Source: Atherix ibis (Eukaryota; Arthropoda; Insecta; Diptera; Athericidae). From it: 64,000 bases of DNA. Location: NCBI GenBank assembly GCA_958298945.1, contig OY282609.1:28927212-28991211 (forward strand). The letters are read 5' to 3'. Under the pieces are notes generated by a model, which was not told the origin of the DNA, made no database searches, and saw only the letters and a list, made by a program, of their open reading frames with translations. Shown in pieces: positions 10,681 to 21,842 of the stretch. The number at the start of each line of letters is the position of its first letter. Positions within the stretch are counted from its first letter, which is position 1. The position numbers and the translations under genes were made by a program.

Positions 10681-12165
10681 AAACCAATTGATAGACCTCT
10701 GAACTATAATGTTTTGTTTTTCAATTAAATTAATTCACAATTCCCAACTCTTTTTAGTGTTCTGGTCTACGAAAACCACACAGATTTCTTATAAAAAAAA
10801 ACTTCTTAATATACAATAAAACCCACATAATCGATTTAAACCCTTTTCACTTGAGAATGCCTATCATGAATTAATATCAACTTAAATTATGTGTGGGCAT
10901 AATATTTTTAAAGTGCTCCCCCCCTCAAATCTGAAACAAACTTTATTGGATTTGATCCAATCAGCAAAGAGTCTAAAAATATGCCCCTTTTTTTTAATAA
11001 TAAATAATTTAAATTTATTAAATAGTATAAAACATGTTTATCTGATTTGGCAACTAAGAAAAAGAAGAAATCTTTTAGGAAATGTTACAATGAGAAGCCA
11101 AATACGAGTGAGTATCTTTTCTGATGTTATCGATTTGTTCGGAAGTGACCCGATAAATTGGCGTTGGTCTTATTCATTTAACTTTTATGTCTATTAATTT
11201 TTTTTCGTGGTGTACACTTGTTATATTTTTTCTTCATCGCCACAGACTTTAATTAAATTGACATGACATAACCCTGGCAATAATTTAATGGCTTTAATAA
11301 TTTCAACAGGAAAAATTTTTATTAATTCAAAACTAATATTTTTTTATGTCGAGAGTTGAACTTGTCAGATTGCATCTTAAGATTGTCCACTTTTGAAAGC
11401 TTTCTGCAACCAAATGAACAATTGTGGGAGATTTCTGAGTAAAAGGAGTTTTTTTTTGGTATATTCTAAGAAATAAATTGCTTTGCAAAAATAAATACAA
11501 AATATTCAGCATCTAAATAATAACCAAACAATATGGTATTGTTAAATTTGGAGAGTTTTCTCAAGGAACGATTTTCTTTGTAATAGTTTATTTATGTGGA
11601 CTGAAAATTCCGAACATTTATTCCTCTACTATTATTATTAACATTCATTGTCAGTATACAAATACAACCAACCGATTGTCATTCATGTTTTCGAGCTTCT
11701 TAATGAGAGAGAAATTTTAATTATTTTCTAAAAATTCATTCACAGAAAATCAGAATTTCTCTTTTAGACGACGTAGTTAAGGTAAAATTTCTCTGCAAAA
11801 TTATTTATTTTAATTACTTATTCTTTAGGATTAAGCAGTTTACTTCTAAACTATGATTTAACTATTTTCGAATATAATTTAAATATTAATTTAAGCATAA
11901 TCAGTTGGCTTTTACTTTAGAAAATGACATTTTTTTTATTAAAAATTTTAGGTTTTCTTATGGCAACATATTTTTATGTATGTATGCACTTCCGGATATT
12001 TTGTTCCAAAATTTTCATAGTTCACTTACACAACATTTTTAATTAAGTGAAATTTTTTTACTATTCATCGCATCATTGAAATGCAAAATGCAGAATTATC
12101 TCAATGCCATAGCAATTTCTGAAATTATAGACAATTTTTTGCATAGGTAATTTAATTTTTTTTTA
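10681..12165. other. AT-rich sequence, no gene seen
   Basis: A 102-codon frame at 10889-11197 is rich in Leu, Ile, Asn and Lys as expected from AT-rich DNA and has no motif. Nothing else is supported. Confidence 0.5.
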
Positions 12166-12520
12166 TAAATATTACTATAACTACAACATAGTAACAAGAA
12201 GATTTGAATAACAGTATTAATTAATGTGAAGAATTATGAGAAGTAAACATCCATCGAAGTTTCTCCTGCTAGCTTGTGCTTATCCCGTCGAACAAGGGGA
12301 TTAGTATGATTGGAAAGACGAGCATTGAACTTTTTATAACGAGACGCAGTCACATCACTGACAATAGGGACCTCAAGATAAATAGAACTTTTACGATAAT
12401 AAAAAGGAGAATCAATTATTTTACAAAGTATTTTTGACTCAAGGGATTTGATTCGACGAAAATTGGAGGCAGGCTTTGTAGAGTAGAACCACTTAAATCT
12501 GTTTTTTTTCCCACTCATTC
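12166..12520 (-). pseudogene. 3' end of a Jockey-type element
   Basis: The minus strand encodes about 94 residues containing SKILCKIIDSPFY, then KFNARLSNHTNPLV. This is the conserved C-terminal segment of Jockey-clade ORF2, usually SK.LR.IV.APWYV followed by a run ending in L..H.NPLA. The frame ends at a stop near 12234, and the following 3' region (12166-12250) recurs at 16206-16294, so it belongs to a repeated family. The element is truncated at its 5' side; no poly-A tail is obvious. Confidence 0.7.
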
Positions 12521-15500
12521 AAGTATTTAATTTTCATGTATCTTCTCGTAATTATCTCCATGAGAGTGAGTTTGCAAAGAAATTTACCATTTAATATTAA
12601 GAAATTGAATAATTTACCTGAATCTGAGAAATTTTTTAGGAAATTCCCATAAGAGGTATAGAAATGTTGAGGATAATTAATATGAAGAATGCGGAAGTTC
12701 CTCGACTGCTACACAACATTTAAATGTCCAAATGTCATAATGTCATATTTTCTACAATAGATCATAAAGCACCACTTTGGTTTTTTTCCCATACAGGACA
12801 TAAGAGTATGTATCAGCTTGTGAGAAATTTATATTGTAAATTCCTAGAGTTACTTGAACAGCAGACCGGACCGAATAAACCAAAATGCAAGTATGTAATT
12901 TACATGCCTAACCAAGGACCAAACATATACATTTTTTTTTACGTTTAGATTATAGGAAGTACATTCCTAAACTATCCCCTATCGTAAGAACGTTTATCCT
13001 AGAAATATATATTCGTACAAATCCACGTTGTAGGATCATTAAAATCCCTATCAGAATCGCTACTGACCAGCAATTCTGTTCTAATTCTCCCAAAATAATA
13101 AATGAACGATTTTCCATTTTTCATTGGTTCCGTGTGAATTTTTTTTATTCACACCATAAGGAAATGGTTCGAAAGGTAAATCAAAGGTAAAAATATGAAA
13201 ATGAACCCCTCGAAATACTTTAATTCGATGCTGTTCCATCTTTCCCTTTTCATCGTTGAAGTAAGAGTAGAGTATAACCGATACCAACAAATCCTTAGCG
13301 TCTTAAAAAACTGAATTAAAACCCATACTATATCAAATTTGTGATGCCCCTGTTTAAGTTTTCTTATTTCTTTTCATAAATCCTTTACTGAGGGACTCAG
13401 GTCTTCTGTAATGTAGTGTATTGAAATTGCTGTCGAGAAGAATCTGCTGAAATCGTCGAGGGATGAAGTCGTTAATGATGAATATGCATACACATACCTT
13501 TCCATAAGGGGAACTTAACCTTTTCCTGAGACAGTCAGTCTTCAAGGCATAGTCCCCGATGGTAAGAAAATCGTTTTCATTATTCTCTCTTATATTATGT
13601 ATTGGATTTACTTTTATAAATTCTGCTAAATTAGTTCCCTTTTCCCTTGTATCTCCTATTTGTGATTTGCGACTGGGAAAAACCCAATCACTATTATTGT
13701 GAATATTTGCAAAATGATTTAAAGTCACACGAAAATTTTCGCATGCACAAGGATTAGTTCACATATTAAAAAGGATAGTGCCATATCTGCATAAATGCAT
13801 TTCAATTGTGTGATTAGTTTTGATCAGATCGAAATGCCAGTCAGTCGGAGATCTTCTTCATTTAAAAATTCTTACAAACTAGATAACAATGGTTTTTTGG
13901 GAACAAATGGTAAAGATTTTCGAACCTCAAAAGGCTAATATCCGAAGCACAGGTTGTTGGAAAATGCAATTCCGTGTTTTTTCCCATGAACATTTCTCTT
14001 AAAGAGATTGAGTTTCTTACTAAATATTTTCCATCAGTCTTTTTGGATAGTCAAAGGAACTTTTGAACCCTTTCTAGAGCTGCTCACTCATTTACGTACA
14101 CGGATATCTGTTTGGAAAAATCTGAACCACTATTTGCATTAATTTTTTCTCACAGTCATTATTAAGTCTGATCCGAAACAAAGATCTTGTTTTGTTCAAG
14201 TGCTTCTTAGCTTTCTTTAATTGGAATTGAATTTCTCAACAATGCTGCACGGTTTCACATAGTCAGAGTTAGTAAACTAATTTAATTCCAGCAGTTTTGC
14301 ATTCATTGTTTTTTTTCAAACGCCTACGATTTGATTTGTTTTCCATCAAATCAAATCGTCTTTCTTTCATTTAAAAATAAAGTTTCTATAAAAAAGTAAT
14401 TAGATACGCGATCTTGACGTGTTTTCCGAATGCGTCCCATGACTGCATTTACGTTTATGGACGTCTAGCCTAGTCATAGTATATTCTGTCTGGGAAGTAT
14501 CAAAATCGTTCTGCGAAATCTTCAACAATTTTAGAATTGGATATGATTTATTATAATAACTTTCAAGGGTACAATTACAGATTGCTTGATGACAAATGAA
14601 AATGTTTTCTGCCATGGCTCAGCATTATACCAAACAATAGTGCATCTTAAAAATTGTAACTTTTGATACAAATTCCATAATGAAAATTTTATCTTAACTG
14701 GTAAAGTTTGTAAATTAATTTTATGATGCAAACCGAATAGCACGAGTATTATTGGTTTCTCTGTTGTGCACAGATGCATCTATTTAGACTTGACTGGAGG
14801 AGAGTCATCATGAATGGCGTCAATTTAGAAAACATCTTTCGCTGCAATAGTACTGCATCTGCTGCGGTTACTTCTGCTTCCATTGACCATGCAGGGACCT
14901 TGTAGACAACGTTTCTGTATTCCATTGTACAGAAACACATTGGAATCAATACCATGTGCTGTCCTATATACACGTACCTGTACTCGTTGCACATCTACCA
15001 ACTCAAAATAATTGCACCCTTGTTGAGGTAGTAAGAGAATTTCACTATTTATTCTGACGATGAAGATGTTGTTGTTCATCAGCTTTGAATGTATTCAACC
15101 ACGATCCACAGTGGCAGGAAATTGATGTTTTTTCATGGAATTCATTTTTATTCCTTCTCATTCAAAATTCTATTTATTTTGAGCCTTGGCTAGAGAGGAT
15201 CCAATTCGTGAAACATCTGCCATATAAGGACCAGGACAACATGATATTTACTCGGCCTTTGAGTCGGTAAAAAGTGGAAATGCTGCTCGACGTTATCCGA
15301 AGTACAAAGCATGAACCACAGGATAATGTTCTGTATTTTTTATATTCTTTTGGATAATTTTTCTTATAATTATTGGTGCATATAAAAATAGTTAATTTTT
15401 TTTTAATAAATCCTATAATTTATTAAGTTTTTGTATTTATTTAAATTTTTAAAGAAATATTTTTTAAGAATCGCAAAAAAAACTTTTTGTCAATTGTTTT

Positions 15501-16029
15501 TGGCAAGAGATTAGGACGTTCGCTTATGTATTCACCCCATACGTATATTAACACATATGTGGGTTTCTACCCTCATATGCATATGGGTTGCTAATAATAT
15601 CATCGTCAAGTTATTCAAAGATATTATCGAATAAATACTTTTATTCTTTTATGGAAAAATTCGGTTATAAAAAATATACTAAGAAAACTATCTTACAAGT
15701 TCCATTAAAAATATTTTTCGTTGGTGCTTTTGTTCTTGGATTTTGTATTACGGACATTAAATACTTGTGCAAACAAATACATTTTTATTACCTACAAAAA
15801 ATATAATATTCGACTAGGTAAATTGGCCTAAGAGTGTTAGGCATGTCTGCGTATACTCTGTCGAAAATCGTTTTAAACAATAATGTTCAATCTAGATGAC
15901 GTTATCCTGAAATTAATGTTAGTAGAAAAATAACAGAAAATTTATACAGCTTCTATCATTGGAGTTCTGTTTCTACAATATTTACAACTCATTATTTATT
16001 GTGATTTAAAAAAAAAATATTTATAAGAT
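12521..16029. other. Mixed AT-rich sequence with unassigned debris
   Basis: Several frames of 60-125 codons occur on both strands but only the segment at 13354-13728 has even a faint family resemblance. GC content rises near 14800-15080, where frames are open on the minus strand without a recognisable motif. A small perfect hairpin with 13-bp arms lies at 14326-14359. Confidence 0.4.
13354..13728 (-). pseudogene. Possible non-LTR endonuclease fragment
   Basis: A 124-codon minus-strand frame contains GDTREKGTNLAEFI followed by NPIHNI. That is loosely like the segment of the AP-type endonuclease of R1/Jockey elements where a 'TRG..L.E.I...L..LN' pattern follows the conserved W-G. The catalytic residues themselves are not seen. 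It lies upstream, on the same strand, of the Jockey 3' end at 12166-12520, so both could come from one element. The assignment is weak. Confidence 0.22.
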
Positions 16030-16134
16030 GTTGCTCCTTATTATATATTTTTTTATATGACTAAAACTCTAAAAATAATAATTTTTCGATTAGAGCACCC
16101 CAATTTAGCCGACACTAGGGCGTCTGCTTCTAGC
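16030..16134 (+). repeat. 105-bp repeat, copy 1, with tRNA-like segment
   Basis: This matches 16838-16941 at roughly 90 percent over its length. Both carry TTATATATTTTTTTATATGA, then AATTTTTCGATTAGAGC, then a tRNA-like GCGTCTGCTTCTAGC. After copy 1 the tRNA-like similarity continues (GAGATCAAAGCC in the B-box position near 16150-16165). The end of the unit, GGGTGCCCTAAAGTTGTTCT, is at 16179-16198 and again at 16308-16327. A decayed SINE is the likeliest reading. Confidence 0.6.
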
Positions 16135-16205
16135 ATGCAATGGTCTTGAGATCAAAGCCAGCTACTGAATGAACCGGGGTGCCCTAAAGTTGTTCTGAAG
16201 CGCTA

Positions 16206-16294
16206 AACAATATATTACTACAACTACAACATAGTAACAAGCAGATTTGAATAATAGTATTAATTAATGTGAAGAGTTATGGGGAGTAAACAGC
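16206..16294 (-). repeat. Copy of the Jockey 3' region, nested in a SINE-like repeat
   Basis: It matches 12166-12250 at about 90 percent (shared ACTACAACATAGTAACAAG and GAATAATAGTATTAATTAAT). It lies between two copies of the GGGTGCCCTAAAGTTGTTCT segment, so it seems to be a severely truncated retrotransposon tail inserted in, and duplicating, part of a SINE-like repeat. Confidence 0.6.
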
Positions 16295-16369
16295 TTGTAA
16301 AATAGACCAGGGTGCCCTAAAGTTGTTCTACAGCGCAAAAAAATTTACTTTTCAATAAAAATGTTACTA

Positions 16370-17515
16370 TAGGTGAACTACCTCGACATTGGGGGAGCAT
16401 TCGATAATGTAACGGACGCACTACACAACCTTGAGGTAAACGAATACTTATGCTACTGAATCAAGCAAATGCTAGTGAGCAGGTTGGTCAATACGGAGTT
16501 TGGCATTAGTAAAACCAGAAGGGAAGTTGCACAAGGGGAGTTTTCCCCCATTACTATGCCGTCGTGTGATAAATGACCTCCTAACCTCTCTAAAAAAAAA
16601 TGGCTTTAAACGGTTGCTTACGCTGATAATGTGGCTATCGTAATTACCGGAAAATATCTTTTTACTATAAGAGACCTTATGGAAACGGCCTTGCTCGGTC
16701 TCGTGAAGTGGATGGACATATGCGGATTGGGAGTCAATCCCTCCAAGACAGAGCTCGTTCTGTTTACGAGAGGGTACATTTTGTAAGTCCTCCGAAACTC
16801 AACGGGACTCCCCTGTGTTTTGCTACCTATGCAAGGTGTTGTTCGTTATTATATATTTTTTTATATGACTGAAACTCTACAAATAATAATTTTTCGATTA
16901 GAGCGACCTAATTTAGCGACACTAGTGCGCCTGCTTCTAGCTACTTGTCAAGGTACTTGGGAGTGTATTTGCTACTATTGTAAGGTACTTGGCAGTGATC
17001 TATAACTCGAAGCCCAGCTGGTATTAAAAAAGCCTGTAAAAGGGCCATAGACACCAGATGGGATCAGCAACCTCGGTTGCTACGTTGGATATATACGGCG
17101 ATAGTAAGCCCCATAACCTATTCTATCATTTAGCATCTACAGAAATTTTTTGAAGAATGTCCAGATATTAGCGTGTATTTTCACTACGAGTGCCCTGAGA
17201 ACGTCACCTGCAGCAGCTTTTGAGACTATGCTGAATCTTCGGCCTTTAGACTTCTATGTTAAAGAACTGGCCACTAGGTCAGCTCTGCGTGTCAGGAAGT
17301 CAAGGTAGTGGACCGAACATCCTTTCGGGTACTGAAAGGTCCTCAATGATATTAAATGCATCCTTTAAATAACGGACTTTGAGATAGCAGGTCTGGTCTT
17401 TCACATAAAAATCCAAAATCCCTAGTAGAATACGTGACGGTCGAGGAGGATGCGACTGTAGTAATATAGATAGACGGATCAAGGAAGGATGATATTACAG
17501 GCGCATTGATATTAA
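16370..17515 (+). pseudogene. Jockey/R1-type RT and RNase H remnant
   Basis: The reading begins with LDIGGAFDNV (16385-16415, the RT palm motif with its first aspartate). It continues through a broken PQG motif and AYADNVAIVITGKY (about 16620-16655, the active site with YADN in place of YADD) to GLGVNPSKTELVLFTR (16725-16772). After an inserted repeat (16838-16941) it resumes with KKACKRAIDTRWD and RWIYTAIVSPITYS, and finally IDGSRKDD (about 17470-17495), the usual start of an RNase H domain with its first catalytic aspartate. Stops and frameshifts are frequent. The same family, on the opposite strand, is at 40040-41350. Confidence 0.75.
16838..16941 (+). repeat. 105-bp repeat, copy 2, inserted in the RT remnant
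   Basis: This second copy of the 16030-16134 unit interrupts the thumb region of the surrounding reverse transcriptase, so it is younger than that element. A GGTACTTGG motif appears twice just after it (near 16951 and 16983), which could reflect a local duplication at insertion. Confidence 0.6.
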
Positions 17516-18354
17516 ATTTGAATAAATATAATATCATCTCATTGTTTATGTATATTAGTTTATAAATCATAGTAATATTCGTAAGTTTAGTTACTTTTGC
17601 ATTATCAACTAATAACTAATCTTCTTATACTTTTAGGAATAACGTTATTCTATAACTAATAATACAGAATTCTTATTAATTTACATTCCTTTCGTACTGT
17701 TCAGGTTAATTAAGTTTGTATTTTTATTATAACGAGTATATTCGGTTGACGTTCTCGTATATAACAAACAAACAACAATTCGTAATAAAATATGCTGAAA
17801 AACAATAAGTGATAACCACCAATAATATAGATCGATATTATGAATCGAGTGGACAAGTTGTAGTACTGTTGAAAAAAAAAAATTATCACGTTTGGTTGCA
17901 TGGAGTTAGTTACTCATGTACTTATATTACATGAAGTGCATTTTGCCTGTTGACTGTACGTTTGGATTCGGAACAAGATCCGCGAATAAACGTGTACGGA
18001 TGAGAAGATACGTTCCATTAGAGCAGACCCATCTCATAGCACACAGTGCATTGATTTTTACATAAATGTAATTTTTCTTAAGAAATTCAACCTATACTGC
18101 TGAAGTCTAACATATAACCAGTAACTAACTAGTAATCAATAACCAGTAACCAGTTTTCGTGGAATCTATGGAAGATTATAAATGGTTGGGCTGGCGAATG
18201 GCATGCAAAAATTTACCTCTTGTGAACACCACTTGCCTGTTCACAGGCAGGCAGCTTACAAGAAAAAGCCCAGACTACAACCGCTGCGGTTAATAGAAGC
18301 TGGTAACTCTTGTCTACTATGAGATTTTGTTGGTTGGTACGCAGTCGTCAACGC
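17516..18354. other. AT-rich sequence, no gene seen
   Basis: No coding motif is visible. AACCAGTAAC-like words repeat three times near 18115-18155. The last 200 bases are less AT-rich and precede the candidate exon at 18403. Confidence 0.45.
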
Positions 18355-18500
18355 TCAGTCAAGATGTTGTTTAAAAAGTAAATTAAATAAATTCAAAATA
18401 AAATGAATCGAATAGAAAAATTAGCCATGAAGACATTGGAAGATAGTGGCCGTACACATTGCTTATTTCAAGCGGCCACTGATAATATACTCGTAAACAG
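18355..18500 (+). CDS. Candidate first exon of an unrecognised gene
   Basis: A match to the insect initiator (TCAGTC, 18355-18360) is followed by ATG at 18403 in a good context (AAAATG) and 32 codons of normal composition (MNRIEKLAMKTLEDSG...) ending in CAG/GTACGT, a good splice donor at 18501. The arrangement is that of a short first coding exon in phase 2. I recognise neither the protein nor a matching second exon downstream, and such arrangements arise by chance, so this is speculative. Confidence 0.15.
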
Positions 18501-19006
18501 GTACGTACTATGGTGGAATACCTGAGGTACGGGAAGAATGGGGACTGGATACAAAACTTGTCTCAGTTGTCTGCAAAATTCCATTTTCATGTCACGAGGA
18601 AACTTGTTTGCTTGCATACAAGCCTCGTGTATACCTCTTCGCGTCTCAACCAACCTACCATTATATTAATATTACCTACCTACTAGCATAGTCGATTTTG
18701 TTTACTGTTTTAAAGGTGAAATAAATATAAAACTGCGCTCTTCTTTATTACTGAAGTGAGAACGAAACGGAAGTTATACTCGTACACCACACAGTAAACA
18801 AGTACTCGCATAATAAATTTATGAACAAGAAAATATCTAGAAAAAAATTTATAGTAGTCAGGTCGAATGGCAGATAAGATAATTGCGATTGAGAAACGGC
18901 AATAGAAGCTTACTTGGTTCGTGTTAGGTTCCAAATATTTTCTTGATCACGTAAAAATTATGGGCACAATTAATCAAACAATTTTTCAAAACCGCTGTAC
19001 TTGGCA

Positions 19007-19086
19007 CTGACTTATTTTTATATTTTTCTAGCAAACTATCATATGATAGTATGATAGTTTGCTAGAAAAATATAAAAATAAGTCAG
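19007..19086. repeat. Perfect 37-bp hairpin
   Basis: Two 37-base arms (19007-19043 and 19050-19086) are exact reverse complements separated by the 6-base loop TGATAG. The arms are of ordinary local AT-rich composition. No target-site duplication or coding content accompanies it. Confidence 0.95.
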
Positions 19087-21085
19087 GTAAGAGTTGTGCG
19101 AAAAAAAAATTATTTTCATTTCGTTTTATAAGGACTTAACGAAATAGCTATCCTTTTTTTAATAAGCACTTACTATGGACTAATACTACTTTTACTAGCA
19201 TTATTTTTGTTGCCCATTTTATTTGCACTTAAGTACAAGGATTCCATGAAACTAATAAGGAAATTAAAAAGAGGCAACATTTTTTGAACACCACTGTTGC
19301 CCATATTCTGTTGCTATAATAAAGGGAATTTACTATATAAAACCAATGGATTACCACAGTTGTATGGTATGACCCACAAATGTGTACTAATCAATAAGTT
19401 GCCTATAGGAACACGGTACCTTTGCGTTGGAGCCATTATCTGACTTCTACTTTTAATAGTTACCCCTTTTTTTTATTGTTTTCATTAAGAACACTAATAA
19501 ATATAGACTTTAATTAAAATATATTTTTTTGATTATCAAAAATCCTACAAAAAAAAATTATTAATTATTGGACTTAAGACATTTTCAAAAAGTTTATTTT
19601 CGAAGAGAAATAATTACAATACTTCCTTTTGTGATCAAATTGGGTGTCCTACCATCACTTTTTTTTCTAAGTTCTAGATTTTATTGGGCATAAAATTTTA
19701 AGGGTTGTTATACTGACTTTCTTTTTAACAATAATTATAAAATGGGTATTTCTCTATTATGGCTAGCTTGAATGTTCCCTCAGTATTTCCTGTTGTTCCT
19801 AATGTAAAAATCTTGATTTTAGGAAATTTTTTTCCCCATAAGTTCAGTTTTTCTCAACTAATTGAAATGATCAAAAGTATGAATGTTGAGCATTATCTGT
19901 CCACCACAAATTGGATATTCCATCAACTTTGCTACCGCATGAATGGTCTAAATTTTAGGATTTGGCTAAAAATATGTCACAGTATATTACGTTAACTTAT
20001 TTCAGAAGCAGACAACCTTAACAATCAATAATCCAAACTAAAGAAACCAAGTGCAGCACATGCAATTTGTAATTTAATTATATAATTTGTTTGGTAAATT
20101 TCTTTTAACAGCTTTATTTGTTGAGAGCCTATAATTAGAGCTACTACATTTCATGTACTCAAAAAGTGGCTAATTAATGTTGAAATATTTTAATTAACAC
20201 AAACACCATACAAATTCAGTTAATAAATAAGCCAATTAATAGGGAAAATATATTGAAATGTGTGACGAAAATCAGTAGCTCACGATTATTAACAATCAAA
20301 TCTGATAAACTAATAGAAACAGGTGAATTTTCAATATTTGGTGCTTGCTAGAATTGATAATTATGATTTTCGAGATAATGTTCAGTTCACAGCATGAAAT
20401 TATGTACCCATAAAGATTATCTAATGGTGAAAACCTCATTAATGCTGTTGTAAATCCGTAATGATTTCGATTAACCTGAAGTGTTAAAGTTTCTAAAATC
20501 TGAAACTGTAATGACGTTTATTTAGGGTTATTTCTATACTTGTTGGTACGTTTGCACTTGGGAAACTATTTAACTTCAAACGAATATATTCTTTTCAGTG
20601 TAAGTGTGACTATTATATAATTTTCATATTTCTTTTTTAAAGAAAACTAATATATAAGTTGTTCCTCATAAAAAGGTAAGCAAATTATCCAAATAATGAA
20701 AGTTAAATAATTTATTCCTATAAGGTTAAGGTTAGATTCTTATCTTCGAATGTAATAAAATCAATTTTCTTAATACGTACTATTTAAGGACACGCACACA
20801 TTAAATATTATTCACTGCAATTACATACTAGTATGCACTTATACTTATGGATACTTGTACGTTCTTGTAAATTTTATAATTGTTTTCCTTCCGTTCGAAT
20901 AATTTACAATATATTATCAGTGATATTAGCTTTTTAAGAGTAACTTTCCCTCATAAACCTTAAAAGTCTTTTGCCAATATTAGCCAAAATTTTAAAATAA
21001 TAAACAGTAAAGCTAAAGGATGATAATTATGAAGAAAAAAAAACAATTGCGCTAAAAGAATATACCTAAAATATTTTGGTAGAAA
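19087..21085. other. AT-rich sequence, no gene seen
   Basis: The best frame (19759-19995, 78 codons) has no motif. No transposon end was recognised. Confidence 0.45.
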
Positions 21086-21842
21086 ATGCCCAAAAACAAG
21101 GAAAGATGGGAGATATTGCCGTGTCAAACCAATAGTTCCAAAATCGGTGAAAAAGCAACTGCGAACTACTGGTTAAATGCTCTCAAAATAAAAAAAAGAT
21201 GGAATTGGGATTTATTTGATCAAACCTGGACAACTGAGAGCTTGAAAAATTTACTCTGAACGAATGTGTCAAAGTTACAGATTTTTGGGTCTAAAAGAAG
21301 AAACTACGTGCATCGGAATGCTGGAGAGAAAATACTGCGGGAAGCTGTGGTGCCAACCCTTGGACTTGGTGAGAATTAAAGTAATGTTTTTAAAAAAGTG
21401 TAGTAACTAAACATTTTGGAGAAGAATGTATAATGTTCCGAAAAATTATATTGAGACTATTAACAAAATATAAAACAAGGAGGCATTTTGGAATATATGA
21501 CATGGCCATCACAATCACCCTATCTCAACCCCATAGAAGTTTTATTGGATGAGCTAGACAGAAGAGTTTTATGGGATGTAGAGGATCCCTTTACAATACT
21601 GGAACATATTTTTAAAGAATACGATAAAACTGATCGACCGAATACCTAAAATCGTGTTATGGACAAAAAATTTTTTTTGGGGAATTTTTTCTAAAACCTA
21701 TTTTTTTTTCATATTTAAGATCAAAATTAATATAATTTGATAAAAAAAACAAAATCACTCTTCACTTATTGAAATTAAAAAAACTTCCAAGTTTAATTTA
21801 CCATCCCGAAAAGTGGTCGCCTAATTTTATCCTAGAGTGTAT
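21086..21842 (+). pseudogene. Tc1-like transposase remnant with 3' terminal repeat
   Basis: It starts MPKNKERW, like many Tc1-family proteins. It then jumps across a deletion to FGSKRRNYVHRNAGEKILREAVVPT (21278-21355, read across stops) and after another gap to MTWPSQSPYLNPIEVLLDELDRRV (21498-21570). The last block is the C-terminal catalytic motif: glutamate of LNPIE is kept, while the aspartate of the usual SPDLNP is tyrosine. The sequence ending at 21842 reads, on the minus strand, ACACTCTAGGATAAAATTAG, a Tc1-type inverted repeat with flanking TA. I could not find the matching left repeat, so the element is damaged at its 5' end as well as internally. Confidence 0.75.

Noticed and set aside
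19007..19086. A transcription terminator
   Set aside because: The structure is far longer than a bacterial terminator and the organism is an insect.
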